From Candidatus Woesearchaeota archaeon (lineage in GTDB: Archaea; Nanobdellota; Nanobdellia; Woesearchaeales; WAPY01), in assembly GCA_015520525.1 (NCBI GenBank), contig WAPY01000079.1:1-13034 (forward strand): a stretch of DNA of 13,034 bases, given 5' to 3'. Below, in pieces: positions 1 through 7,915 of the stretch. Made by a program: the position numbers and the translations under genes. A model generated the notes under the pieces. It saw only the letters and a program-made list of their open reading frames with translations. It was not told the origin of the DNA and searched no databases. Within the stretch, counting starts at the first letter, position 1, and every line of letters starts with the position of its first letter.

Positions 1-2396
1 CTATACTTCTTTAAAACTGCAAGCTTGACAAAGTCGTTGAACAGCATCCAAGCCAAAGCATAAGACCAAATGAAGATAGCAAGATGCCAGCCAATAGGCT
101 TTAAGAGAATGCCGTAAACAGACATCAAGGTCGCTATTAAATCAGTTGTTAAAACAGCAAGCAACAATCTCCTATCAGGGAAAGGCCTGCTCCAAAAGTG
201 CTTCCTCGACCTCGTGACAAAAACAGTTGAGTGGCCTGCAACAACCAACTTAAGAAATATTGCTGTCTGAATAAGAGGAAGCGACAATTTAAAGAGCACC
301 TTGACAATATAAAACAAAGAGAAAGTGCTCAGAACACCTGCAACTCCCAAAGCGCTGGTAAGAATAAAAAACCCCTTATAATTCCAATCAACAGGCTTGT
401 CAAACTCCTTGACATTGTCCAAAGAGATGGTGAGAATAGGAATATCGTTAAGGATTGACAGTAAAGCTATCATAAGAGCAGTTATTGGATAAAAATTAAA
501 GACAATAATAGATAAAGACATGAACAGCAAAACTCTTATGGTTTCCGCAACTCTATAAATCGCATAATTAACCATTCTGCTGAAAACCCTTCTAGCTTCC
601 CTAACCGCATCGGCAATGACAGACAATCCAGGAGCCAGCAGAACAACAGAAGCTGCAGCCCTCGCGGCATCGGTAGCTCCAGAAACAGCTATACCACAAT
701 TAGCCTCCTTCAAAGCTGGAGCATCATTAACTCCATCGCCGGTCATAGCAACCAAGTGGCCGTGGCCCTGCAAAACTTTAATAATCTTAAACTTATGCTC
801 GGGAAAGACCTCTGAGAAACCATCAGCCGAAGAGACCGACTTGTAAAGCTCCTCATCCTTCAAATTTTTAGTGAAAAGTTTGGATGCGGAAACAATATTC
901 TTCCCAATCTTAAGAATAGAAGCGATATGCTTAGCTATAAATAAGTTGTCTCCAGTTATCATTTTAACCTTAACGCCAAGTTTATTCAACAGACTAACCG
1001 CAGATGAGGCGTCAGGCCTAGGCGGATCAAACAGAGGAATTAAACCAACAAAACTCCATTTAGAACTTGATTTAACAGCAACAGCCAAAACACGATAACC
1101 ATTAGACGCCAAATCATCCAAAGTCCTGCTCAATTTCTTATCAATTCTCTGCCTGCAGAGTTTTAGAATAACTTGAACAGCCCCCTTAGTAACTCTTATA
1201 GTCTTATTCCCTGCTTTAACAACAGATTCACTCCTCTTACTGACTGGGTCAAAAGGAATAAACTTCAAAACCTTAAACTTTGAAAGGTTCTCAGAGGTTT
1301 TATCATAAGATAAAATAGAAGAATCAATAGGATCCTCTGTCTCCTTAGAAGAGGCTAATGAAGCGTACATAATCACATCTTCTTTGCTGAACTTACCGAA
1401 GGGAATTGGATTAGCCACTGTAAGTTTATTCACAGTTAAAGTTCCCGTCTTATCAGAGCATAGAATATCAGAACCAGCCAATTCCTCAATGGAAGTAAGC
1501 TTTGTAACAACTGCTTTTTTGTTGGCGAGATTTCGGGCTCCAACCGACAAGGTTACTGAAAGAACAGTAGGCAAAGCAGCAGGGATAGAAGCAACTGTCA
1601 GTATAAGAGCATACTTAAGAATCAAAGCAAAATCCTCGCCTCTTGACAAAGCAACAGCGAATATCACAGCGACAGTTATCACAGCCAAAGCAATAAGATA
1701 CTCCCCCATCTTCATAAGAGCCTTCTGCAGAGAACTTACATTATCAGCTTCTTCCACCAAACTAACACTCTTAGCAAAATAAGTATGAACACCAGTCTTC
1801 ACAACAACAGCGTCGGCATCTCCTCTCTTAACAATAGAGCCTGAATAAACAATATCGCCTTTAACTCTATTGACAGGGAGGGATTCCCCAGTTAAAGAGG
1901 ATTCATCAGCGTCCACAAAACCATTAATCAGTTTAACATCAGCAGGGACGATATTGCCAATGCTCAAATGAACAACATCTCCAGGAACCAAATCAGAAGA
2001 ATCAACATCAATCCAATGCTTATTCCTCAAAACACGAGCCTTAAGAGCCATCTTCTTTTTAAGAAGAGCAATAACATTCTGAGCATTATGCTCCTCAATA
2101 AAAGCAACTATGGAATTAGATATGAGAAGAGAAAATATAATCCAAAAATCAGTATAATGATGAATCAACAACGACAAAACAGCAGCAAGCTCAATCATCC
2201 AAGGAATAGGACCCCAAAAATAAGACAAGAATTTAAGAAAAGGGTTCACACTCTTCTCCGGAAGAACATTATAACCAAACTTCTTATGATACTCGCTCAC
2301 TTTTCCAGAGGACAAGCCTGAACTTATGGATGAGCCAAAAAACTTGAGGACCTCTTCAACAGAAGAGTTTTTGAAATCAAAAGAATCACCTGACAA
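1..2396 (-). CDS. P-type plasma-membrane H+-ATPase (P3A family), 3' end cut by window edge
   Basis: Reading the minus strand from a TTG at 2396 gives 798 unbroken codons that run off the window. It is an ATP-driven cation pump that would export protons and polarise the membrane. Visible landmarks: actuator TGES at residues 169-172, phosphorylation motif SDKTGTLT with Asp315, an MITGD motif, and the hinge GDGVNDAP with Asp558. Transmembrane pairs lie at about 63-100 and 236-280, with several more after residue 590. The M6 segment reads SILNDIPILTIS; Asp651 lies at the position of the proton-carrying Asp of plant and fungal pumps (ILND), which separates P3A proton pumps from Ca2+ or heavy-metal ATPases. 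No heavy-metal CPC motif is seen. Known archaeal members are about 800 residues, so only a few codons should be missing, and the fungal/plant C-terminal regulatory tail is probably absent. The gene is divergent from pheS. Family is very secure; the proton specificity is inferred from Asp651. Confidence 0.93.
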   Translation of the reverse strand, partial: MSGDSFDFKNSSVEEVLKFFGSSISSGLSSGKVSEYHKKFGYNVLPEKSVNPFLKFLSYFWGPIPWMIELAAVLSLLIHHYTDFWIIFSLLISNSIVAFIEEHNAQNVIALLKKKMALKARVLRNKHWIDVDSSDLVPGDVVHLSIGNIVPADVKLINGFVDADESSLTGESLPVNRVKGDIVYSGSIVKRGDADAVVVKTGVHTYFAKSVSLVEEADNVSSLQKALMKMGEYLIALAVITVAVIFAVALSRGEDFALILKYALILTVASIPAALPTVLSVTLSVGARNLANKKAVVTKLTSIEELAGSDILCSDKTGTLTVNKLTVANPIPFGKFSKEDVIMYASLASSKETEDPIDSSILSYDKTSENLSKFKVLKFIPFDPVSKRSESVVKAGNKTIRVTKGAVQVILKLCRQRIDKKLSRTLDDLASNGYRVLAVAVKSSSKWSFVGLIPLFDPPRPDASSAVSLLNKLGVKVKMITGDNLFIAKHIASILKIGKNIVSASKLFTKNLKDEELYKSVSSADGFSEVFPEHKFKIIKVLQGHGHLVAMTGDGVNDAPALKEANCGIAVSGATDAARAAASVVLLAPGLSVIADAVREARRVFSRMVNYAIYRVAETIRVLLFMSLSIIVFNFYPITALMIALLSILNDIPILTISLDNVKEFDKPVDWNYKGFFILTSALGVAGVLSTFSLFYIVKVLFKLSLPLIQTAIFLKLVVAGHSTVFVTRSRKHFWSRPFPDRRLLLAVLTTDLIATLMSVYGILLKPIGWHLAIFIWSYALAWMLFNDFVKLAVLKKY

Positions 2397-2400
2397 TTTT

Positions 2401-2408
2401 ATCACCTC
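2401..2408 (-). promoter_or_regulatory. Shine-Dalgarno site that sets the TTG start of the P-type ATPase
   Basis: On the minus strand this reads GAGGTGAT, a near-perfect complement of the archaeal 16S rRNA 3' end, four bases before TTG at 2396. An in-frame GTG at 2405 lies inside this site, so it cannot be the start if the site is used. The frame upstream is closed by TAG at about 2430-2432, so no ATG start is available. Confidence 0.75.
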
Positions 2409-2430
2409 TTTCGCACAAAGAACAAAAGTC

Positions 2431-2440
2431 TATTTATAAG
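2431..2440 (-). promoter_or_regulatory. TATA box for the P-type ATPase gene
   Basis: The minus strand reads AAAGCTTATAAATA here: an archaeal TATA box (CTTATAAATA) preceded by a purine-rich BRE-like stretch. Transcription would start some 25 bases downstream, near 2410, leaving a very short leader that is almost entirely the Shine-Dalgarno sequence. Assigned by pattern and spacing only. Confidence 0.55.
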
Positions 2441-2483
2441 CTTTATGAACAATCTCAGAATAGTATAAAAACCATAGAAAACA

Positions 2484-2494
2484 TTTAAATATAT
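2484..2494 (+). promoter_or_regulatory. TATA box for pheST
   Basis: TTTAAATATAT sits about 30 bases before the pheS ATG at 2521, with A-rich sequence (AAAACA) just upstream as a possible BRE. The expected transcription start falls at or within a few bases of the ATG, and no GGAGG-like sequence precedes the ATG. The operon mRNA is therefore probably leaderless. Assigned by pattern only. Confidence 0.6.
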
Positions 2495-2520
2495 ATTTAA
2501 CTTCACTAACTCAGATTTTT

Positions 2521-4047
2521 ATGAACCCTCAAAAAATAGCAAACAGCCTTCACCCCCTGGAAAGAAAAGTTATACTTTATCTAAAGGAAAGCAAGAGCGT
2601 TGAAGAGTTAACATCAATAACCGGGCTGAAGAAGATTGAAGTAATGAGAGCATTGCAATGGCTCAAAAACAAGAAATTGGTAGAAGTAAGAGAAGAAAAG
2701 CAGGAGACAATAACACTTGACACAAACGGGAAGAAATATGTTGAAACAGAACTTCCCGAAAGAAGATTTTTGAACGCAGTTGGACTGAAAACAACAACAT
2801 TAAAGGAAATTGAGAAAAAAACCGGGCTCGACAAGAATGAGATAAGCGCGAGCATAGGAATTCTAAGAAGAAGAAACATAATATACGCCATAAAAAAGAA
2901 AGAGCTTGAAATAAGCCTAACAGACTTCGGAAGAAAATATTTAACAACAGAACTTCCAGAGGAAAGGTTCTTAAAAAAACTCCCGTTAAACTTAAACGAG
3001 CTGAATGAGGAAGACTTAAAAATATTCAACGAGCTAAAGAGAAGAAATAAAATAATAAAGATTGAAACAAAAAAGGAGAAAACAGCTCAGTTAACAGAGT
3101 TAGGACTTGAAGTGCTGAAAGTAGGGTTTGAGGACAACATAATAAACAAGCTCACGCCAAAAGTTCTTCTGACAAGAGAGTGGACGAAGAAAAAATTCAG
3201 AAGGTATGATATTCAAGCTCAAGTTCCAAACTTATACTTCGGCAGGAGACACTTCGTCAACAAAGCAATAGAATATATAAGACAAATCTGGCTTGAGATG
3301 GGATTCAAAGAGATGAAAAGTTCAATAGTCCAAACTGCCTTTTGGGACTTCGATTCATTGTTCACACCGCAGGACCATCCAGCTAGAGAAATGCAGGATA
3401 CCTTCTTCCTGAAAAAACCAAGTGTGGGAGATCTGCCAAACAAAAGAGTTGTAATGGCGGTAAAAAAAGCCCATGAGAATGGAGGAGACACTGGAAGCAC
3501 AGGATGGAAGTATAAGTGGGATGTTGAGAAAGCAAAACAACTGGTTTTAAGAACGCACACAACAGTGCTAAGCGCAAGAACATTAGCATCAAGATATGGA
3601 AACAACGAACCAGCAAAATACTTCTCAATCGGAAGAGTTTATAGGAATGAAACACTTGACTGGAGCCACCTCTTCGAATTCAACCAAACCGAAGGAATTG
3701 TCATAGGGGATGTCACATTCAAAAATTTAATAGGATACTTGAAAGAATTCTTCAAAAAAATGAATTATGATAAAATAAGATTAAGACCTGCATATTTCCC
3801 ATACACAGAGATGAGCGTTGAAGTGGAAGTATTCGACAAGGAACATGATTCATGGCTTGAACTTGGAGGAGCAGGAATGTTCAGGCCTGAAGTCGTCAAA
3901 ACATTAACAGGCAGAGATACTCAAGTCTTAGCATGGGGGCTGGGGCTTGCAAGAATAATAAAAAATTATCATCAAATGAATGACATAAGAGAAATTTATA
4001 ATAACGACATAAAAAAATTAAGAACAATAAAAGAGTGGTTGTTGTAA
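2521..4047 (+). CDS. pheS: Phenylalanyl-tRNA synthetase alpha subunit (archaeal/eukaryotic type)
   Basis: This is the catalytic subunit of the (alpha-beta)2 enzyme that activates phenylalanine with ATP and joins it to tRNA-Phe in the cytoplasm; 508 residues. Residues 1-200 hold repeated winged-helix units. Two end in nearly the same segment, TELPERRFL at 77-85 and TELPEERFL at 143-151, as is usual in archaeal/eukaryotic alpha subunits, where this part contacts tRNA. The class II core follows at about 235-508: motif 1 region around 244-265, substrate loop HPAREMQDTFFL at 286-297, and motif 2 from 371 to 392 (GRVYRNETLDWSHLFEF) with Arg375. The Phe pocket region FPYTEMSVEVEV is at 426-437, and motif 3 has GGAGMFRPEVV at 449-459 and GLGLARI at 473-479. 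The ATG directly follows a promoter with no leader. The TAA stop is one base before pheT, so the two subunits are co-transcribed and probably co-translated. Confidence 0.98.
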   Translation: MNPQKIANSLHPLERKVILYLKESKSVEELTSITGLKKIEVMRALQWLKNKKLVEVREEKQETITLDTNGKKYVETELPERRFLNAVGLKTTTLKEIEKKTGLDKNEISASIGILRRRNIIYAIKKKELEISLTDFGRKYLTTELPEERFLKKLPLNLNELNEEDLKIFNELKRRNKIIKIETKKEKTAQLTELGLEVLKVGFEDNIINKLTPKVLLTREWTKKKFRRYDIQAQVPNLYFGRRHFVNKAIEYIRQIWLEMGFKEMKSSIVQTAFWDFDSLFTPQDHPAREMQDTFFLKKPSVGDLPNKRVVMAVKKAHENGGDTGSTGWKYKWDVEKAKQLVLRTHTTVLSARTLASRYGNNEPAKYFSIGRVYRNETLDWSHLFEFNQTEGIVIGDVTFKNLIGYLKEFFKKMNYDKIRLRPAYFPYTEMSVEVEVFDKEHDSWLELGGAGMFRPEVVKTLTGRDTQVLAWGLGLARIIKNYHQMNDIREIYNNDIKKLRTIKEWLL

Positions 4048-4048
4048 A

Positions 4049-5692
4049 ATGCCAACTTTAACATTTGACAAAAAGGACCTGCTGAATTTGATAGGAAGGA
4101 AGATAAGAGATGAAGAGCTGAGCCACGCAATAAGCTACTTGGGAACAGATTTAAAGAGGATAGAAAAGGATGACATTGTTGTTGAGATATTTCCAAACAG
4201 AACAGACCTTCTGACAATTGAAGGGTTCGCAAGGGCAATAAAAGCCTTCTTAGGAATAAAAACAGGAATTATAGACTACAAAGTAAACAAGAGTAAAGAG
4301 AAGATAATAATTGAGAACAATGTTAAAAGAGTGAGGCCTTTCATAGCAGGAGCTATCATAAGAAACATCAAGGTAACTGACAAAATAATTAAATCACTCA
4401 TGCAGGTTCAAGAAAAGATACACAAAACATACGGCAGGAACAGGAGAAAAGTTGCAATAGGAATACACGACCTAAAAGAGATAAAATTCCCCTTAAAGTA
4501 TAAAGCAGTTCATCCAACCAAAATATCCTTCATTCCACTAAATGAAACAGAGGAAATGAATTTGGAAGAAATTCTTAAGAAACATCCTAAGGGAAAAGAC
4601 TACGCTTGGATATTGGAAGACAAAGAAAAGTATCCTATATTATTAGACAAAGATAATCAAGTAGTTAGCTTCCCTCCAATAATAAACAGCTCAAGAACTC
4701 AAGTAACTGAAAAAACAACAGATATATTCATTGAGGTTACCGGCGAAGATGAGAACGCAGTAAACAAAACATTAAACATTCTATCAACCTCCTTAGCTAT
4801 GAGAGGAGGGAAGATATACACGATAAAAGTCGGCAAGGACGAAACACCGAACCTAAAACCGACAAAGATGAGATTCAGCACAAAATACGCTTCTGAAATA
4901 TTAGGCATCGAGTTAAATGAGAAAAAAGTAAAAAAACTCCTAAAGAGAATGAACCTTGATTACTCAAACAAGAAAGCGATAATACCAGCTTATAGAACAG
5001 ACATTTTACACCCATTTGACATTGTAGAAGACATTGCGATAGCCTACGGATACGATAAGATAGAAGGAGAACTACCAGACATAAGCACAATAGGAGAGGA
5101 AGATAAAGAAGAAAAGTTCTCAAGAAAAATAATTGAAATGCTGATAGGGTTTGGACTGCTGGAGACAAACACAAACAACATAACCAATGAAAGCGAGGAG
5201 AAAAAAGCAGGATTCAAAGGAGATTTAATACAAATAAAGAATTCTGTAACAATTGGATATACTTCCTTAAGAAAACATATTCTCCCCTCACTAATGAAAG
5301 TGCTATCAGACAACAAACATTACGACTACCCGCAGAACCTGTTTGAAATAAACACAGTATTCTATGAAGACAACGATGAAGAAACAAAGGTAAGAGAAGA
5401 AAAAGATTTGGGAATAGTTCTTTGCGGAAAAGAAGAAGACTTCACAAAGATTAAGAGGATAATAGACGCAATTATGAGGAGCATAAATTTAAATTACCAA
5501 ATAGAGGAGCACGCGTCAGAAACATTTATACCGGGAAGAGCAGCAAGTATAATCATAAACGGAGAAGAGATTGGATTCTTTGGAGAAGTAAATCCTCAAG
5601 TGATAGAAAATTTCCAACTTGACATGCCATTAGTCGGGGCTGAGATAAGAATAAGCAGGTTGTTTAAGATATTAAACAACAAAAACAAGTAA
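4049..5692 (+). CDS. pheT: Phenylalanyl-tRNA synthetase beta subunit (archaeal type)
   Basis: This is the non-catalytic partner of PheS; it supports the dimer, binds tRNA and, through its B3/B4 region, hydrolyses mischarged Tyr-tRNA-Phe. At 547 residues it has the compact archaeal/eukaryotic length, lacking the bacterial EMAP-like insert and the C-terminal anticodon-binding domain. Landmarks: B1 motif EIFPNRTDLLTIEGFARA at 47-64; B3/B4 region about 95-260, with GIHDL at 138-142 and INSSRTQVTEKTTDIFIEVT at 212-231; B5 region with YRTDILHPFDIVEDIAIAYG at 315-334; and a catalytic-like fold from 350 to the end, including GFFGEVNPQVIENF at 509-522. The ATG begins one base after the pheS stop, with only a weak GAGTGGT inside the end of pheS, so translation probably depends on coupling to pheS. 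The gene converges with the pyrophosphatase gene, leaving 42 bases between them. Confidence 0.97.
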   Translation: MPTLTFDKKDLLNLIGRKIRDEELSHAISYLGTDLKRIEKDDIVVEIFPNRTDLLTIEGFARAIKAFLGIKTGIIDYKVNKSKEKIIIENNVKRVRPFIAGAIIRNIKVTDKIIKSLMQVQEKIHKTYGRNRRKVAIGIHDLKEIKFPLKYKAVHPTKISFIPLNETEEMNLEEILKKHPKGKDYAWILEDKEKYPILLDKDNQVVSFPPIINSSRTQVTEKTTDIFIEVTGEDENAVNKTLNILSTSLAMRGGKIYTIKVGKDETPNLKPTKMRFSTKYASEILGIELNEKKVKKLLKRMNLDYSNKKAIIPAYRTDILHPFDIVEDIAIAYGYDKIEGELPDISTIGEEDKEEKFSRKIIEMLIGFGLLETNTNNITNESEEKKAGFKGDLIQIKNSVTIGYTSLRKHILPSLMKVLSDNKHYDYPQNLFEINTVFYEDNDEETKVREEKDLGIVLCGKEEDFTKIKRIIDAIMRSINLNYQIEEHASETFIPGRAASIIINGEEIGFFGEVNPQVIENFQLDMPLVGAEIRISRLFKILNNKNK

Positions 5693-5696
5693 GAAT

Positions 5697-5730
5697 ATTA
5701 AAAAGAAAATAAAATAAAAAGTCTATTTCT
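5697..5730 (-). terminator. T-rich terminator of the pyrophosphatase gene
   Basis: The minus strand just after the pyrophosphatase stop contains TTTTTATTTTATTTTCTTTTT with no stem-loop, which is the usual form of intrinsic archaeal terminators. The plus strand of the same gap is A-rich with only short T runs, so any pheT terminator here is weaker. Pattern-based call. Confidence 0.6.
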
Positions 5731-5734
5731 GCAA

Positions 5735-7771
5735 TCAGTGCATCAATGCAAGCTTCAAAATCAAAGGCGCAAACACAATAGACACCATTGACATCAGCTT
5801 AATCAATATGTTCAATGAAGGACCAGCAGTATCCTTGAACGGATCGCCAACAGTGTCTCCAACTATGGAAGCGCTGTGAGCTGAACTTCCCTTGCCACCA
5901 TGGTTGCCGTCCTCAACAAATTTCTTAGCGTTGTCCCAAGCTCCACCAGCAGTTGACATCATAATCGCCAAAACAAAACCTGAACCTAAAGCGCCCGCAA
6001 GAAGTCCAAAAAGAGAGGAAGGACCAAACAAGATGCCGACAACAATAGGTGAAAGAACCGCGGTAACACTAGGCAGAATCATCTCCCTCTGAGCAGAGCC
6101 GGTTGTTATTGAAACAACCCTCGCATAATTCGGCTTATTCTTACCGGACAACAACTTCAAATGCTTGAACTGATACCTAACCTCATCAACAACAGCAGAA
6201 GCCGCTCTGCCAACGGCGCGAAGAGCCATAGATGAAAACAAGAAAGGCAGCATAGCGCCAATTAAAAGACCAGCCATAACATTTGGGTTTAAAATCTCAA
6301 TCGAAACCTGTGGGAAAATAGTCTTTAAAGTCGCTATCAAAGCTAAACTTGTTAATGCTGCTGAGCCAATGGCAAAACCTTTGCCCGTCGCGGCAGTAGT
6401 ATTTCCCAAAGCGTCGAGAGCATCAGTCCTTTTCCTAACCTTCTCACTCTGACCGCTCATCTCAGCAATACCGCCAGCATTATCAGCAACAGGGCCGTAA
6501 GCATCCGTCGCCAAAGTAATGCCTAAAGTACTCAGCATACCCACAGCAGCTAAAGAAATTCCATACAAACCAGCGTTAAAATTCTGAGCTCCTCCAGACA
6601 TGTAGAAGCTCAACAAAGAAGCAACAGAAATTGCGACGACAGGCCAGAAAGTGCTCAACATGCCAACAGCCAAGCCCTCGATCATAACAGTTGCGGCGCC
6701 AGTTAAAGAGGATTTAGCAAGAGCCTTAACGGGCTTATAACCACTCGATGTATAATACTCAGTTATCCAACCAATGAACACACCAACCAAAAGACCGAGC
6801 AGGATGACCAAATACAAACTGTTCGAAAAGCCAAAACCTCTGACGAAAAGGTAAGCTAAGAAAGCTATCATAAGCGAGGCTGAAATTGTCCCCTTTTTAA
6901 GAGCGAACAGCAGAGAGTTCTGGTTAGCTCTTTCATTAGACCTAACAAAGAAAAAACCGAATATTGAGGATAAAATTCCTGACGCAGCGATACTTAAAGG
7001 AAGTAAGATTGCATTCATAGTTTTAAAAGTGGCAAAACCCAAAGCCAAAGCTGCTATTAAACTGCCGACATAACTCTCATACAAATCAGCGCCCATGCCT
7101 GCAACATCGCCAACATTGTCGCCAACATTATCAGCGATAACAGCAGGATTTCTTGGATCATCCTCAGGGATACCTTCCTCAACCTTGCCAACTAAATCAG
7201 CACCAACATCAGCAGCTTTAGTGTAGATTCCACCGCCCAAACGAGCAAACAAAGCAACTGAACTAGCGCCCATACCAAAGGCGAACAAGGCACCTGTGGC
7301 AGCACTAACGCCATAAATATGAGCAACTAAAACAAAACTCAAAGACAAGGCGGTTAAAGCTAAACCAACAACACTTAAACCCATAACAGCACCACTAGAG
7401 AAAGCAATCTGCAAAGCCCTATTCAAACTCTTGCGGGCCGCATTAGCAGTTCTAACATTGGCAAGAGTAGCTATGCTCATACCGACATAACCCGCCAAGC
7501 CAGAGAAGAAACCACCTTCTAAAAACAAGAAGGGCATACTCCAATTCATAAGATGGAAATAAGCCAAAAATAGCATAATAACAAAAGTTACTAAGAAGAA
7601 AATTGCAATTGTGCTGTCCTGCTTCTTCAAATAAGCAGACGCTCCTTCCCTAATTGCAGAAGATATATCCCTCATCTGCTTAGAACCAGGATCCTGCTTA
7701 ACAACAAAGTAAGCGAGGAAAGATGCAAAGACCAAAGCTAAAAGTGCACTCGATACAACAAACCACATCAT
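5735..7771 (-). CDS. hppA: Membrane-bound proton/sodium-pumping pyrophosphatase, K+-dependent type
   Basis: This enzyme hydrolyses cytoplasmic pyrophosphate and uses the energy to move H+ or Na+ across the membrane. The product is 678 residues with about 16 hydrophobic segments, the normal family size. The substrate site is plain: Asp188, Asp192, Lys196 and Glu198 (DVGADLVGKVEEG), followed by the Asp-rich run DNVGDNVGD at 214-222. The second acidic motif, VGDTVGDPFKDT, is at 637-648. At the position that sets potassium need, the sequence is GNTTAATGKGFAIGS, with Ala460 and Gly463 where K+-independent enzymes have Lys and Thr, so it should need K+. H+ versus Na+ transport cannot be settled from the motifs I checked. 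The start ATG at 7771 is preceded by GAGGTGGT at the same four-base spacing as in the ATPase gene; a second ATG follows at once (7768). It has its own TATA box and is not obviously in an operon. Confidence 0.97.
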   Translation of the reverse strand: MMWFVVSSALLALVFASFLAYFVVKQDPGSKQMRDISSAIREGASAYLKKQDSTIAIFFLVTFVIMLFLAYFHLMNWSMPFLFLEGGFFSGLAGYVGMSIATLANVRTANAARKSLNRALQIAFSSGAVMGLSVVGLALTALSLSFVLVAHIYGVSAATGALFAFGMGASSVALFARLGGGIYTKAADVGADLVGKVEEGIPEDDPRNPAVIADNVGDNVGDVAGMGADLYESYVGSLIAALALGFATFKTMNAILLPLSIAASGILSSIFGFFFVRSNERANQNSLLFALKKGTISASLMIAFLAYLFVRGFGFSNSLYLVILLGLLVGVFIGWITEYYTSSGYKPVKALAKSSLTGAATVMIEGLAVGMLSTFWPVVAISVASLLSFYMSGGAQNFNAGLYGISLAAVGMLSTLGITLATDAYGPVADNAGGIAEMSGQSEKVRKRTDALDALGNTTAATGKGFAIGSAALTSLALIATLKTIFPQVSIEILNPNVMAGLLIGAMLPFLFSSMALRAVGRAASAVVDEVRYQFKHLKLLSGKNKPNYARVVSITTGSAQREMILPSVTAVLSPIVVGILFGPSSLFGLLAGALGSGFVLAIMMSTAGGAWDNAKKFVEDGNHGGKGSSAHSASIVGDTVGDPFKDTAGPSLNILIKLMSMVSIVFAPLILKLALMH

Positions 7772-7775
7772 TCAT

Positions 7776-7783
7776 ACCACCTC
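7776..7783 (-). promoter_or_regulatory. Shine-Dalgarno site of hppA
   Basis: The minus strand reads GAGGTGGT, four bases before ATG at 7771. It favours 7771 over the adjacent ATG at 7768. Confidence 0.7.
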
Positions 7784-7790
7784 AAATTTT

Positions 7791-7810
7791 ATCATACTTT
7801 ATCATACTTT
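7791..7810. repeat. Tandem 10-bp direct repeat in the hppA leader
   Basis: ATCATACTTT occurs twice in a row on the plus strand, reading AAAGTATGAT twice on the coding strand. It lies between the TATA box and the Shine-Dalgarno site of hppA, overlapping or just after the expected transcription start. It could be an operator with sites one helical turn apart, or simply a small duplication. No function can be claimed. Confidence 0.7.
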
Positions 7811-7831
7811 TGAGATGGAAAATAACAAATG

Positions 7832-7841
7832 ATATTTAAAG
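7832..7841 (-). promoter_or_regulatory. TATA box for hppA
   Basis: The minus strand reads CTTTAAATAT, about 60-70 bases before the hppA ATG. The predicted start near 7812 would give a leader of about 40 nt that holds the tandem 10-bp repeat and the Shine-Dalgarno site. The rest of 7842-7915 is the T-rich downstream sequence of the large upstream gene; a run CTCCTCTTTTT on the minus strand at about 7848-7858 could serve as that gene's terminator. Confidence 0.5.
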
Positions 7842-7915
7842 ATTACGAAAAAGAGGAGAGAATTAAGAAGAAACACCAGAAGTACAACCATCAAAATAAG
7901 GACCAATCGATAAAT

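Noticed and set aside
1384..1782. Plus-strand open frame of 132 codons, and others at 231-458, 616-846, 871-1098 and 1968-2321
   Set aside because: They lie antisense to the P-type ATPase, whose motifs are continuous through all of them; they have no recognisable motifs and are shadows.
1..2396. A broken or pseudogenised P-type ATPase, because no complete frame is listed
   Set aside because: Translation of the minus strand shows no internal stop or frameshift; the frame only lacks its stop because the window ends.
5693..5734. A small RNA or tRNA gene between pheT and hppA
   Set aside because: The gap is 42 bases, A-rich, with no stem structure; it fits a terminator only.
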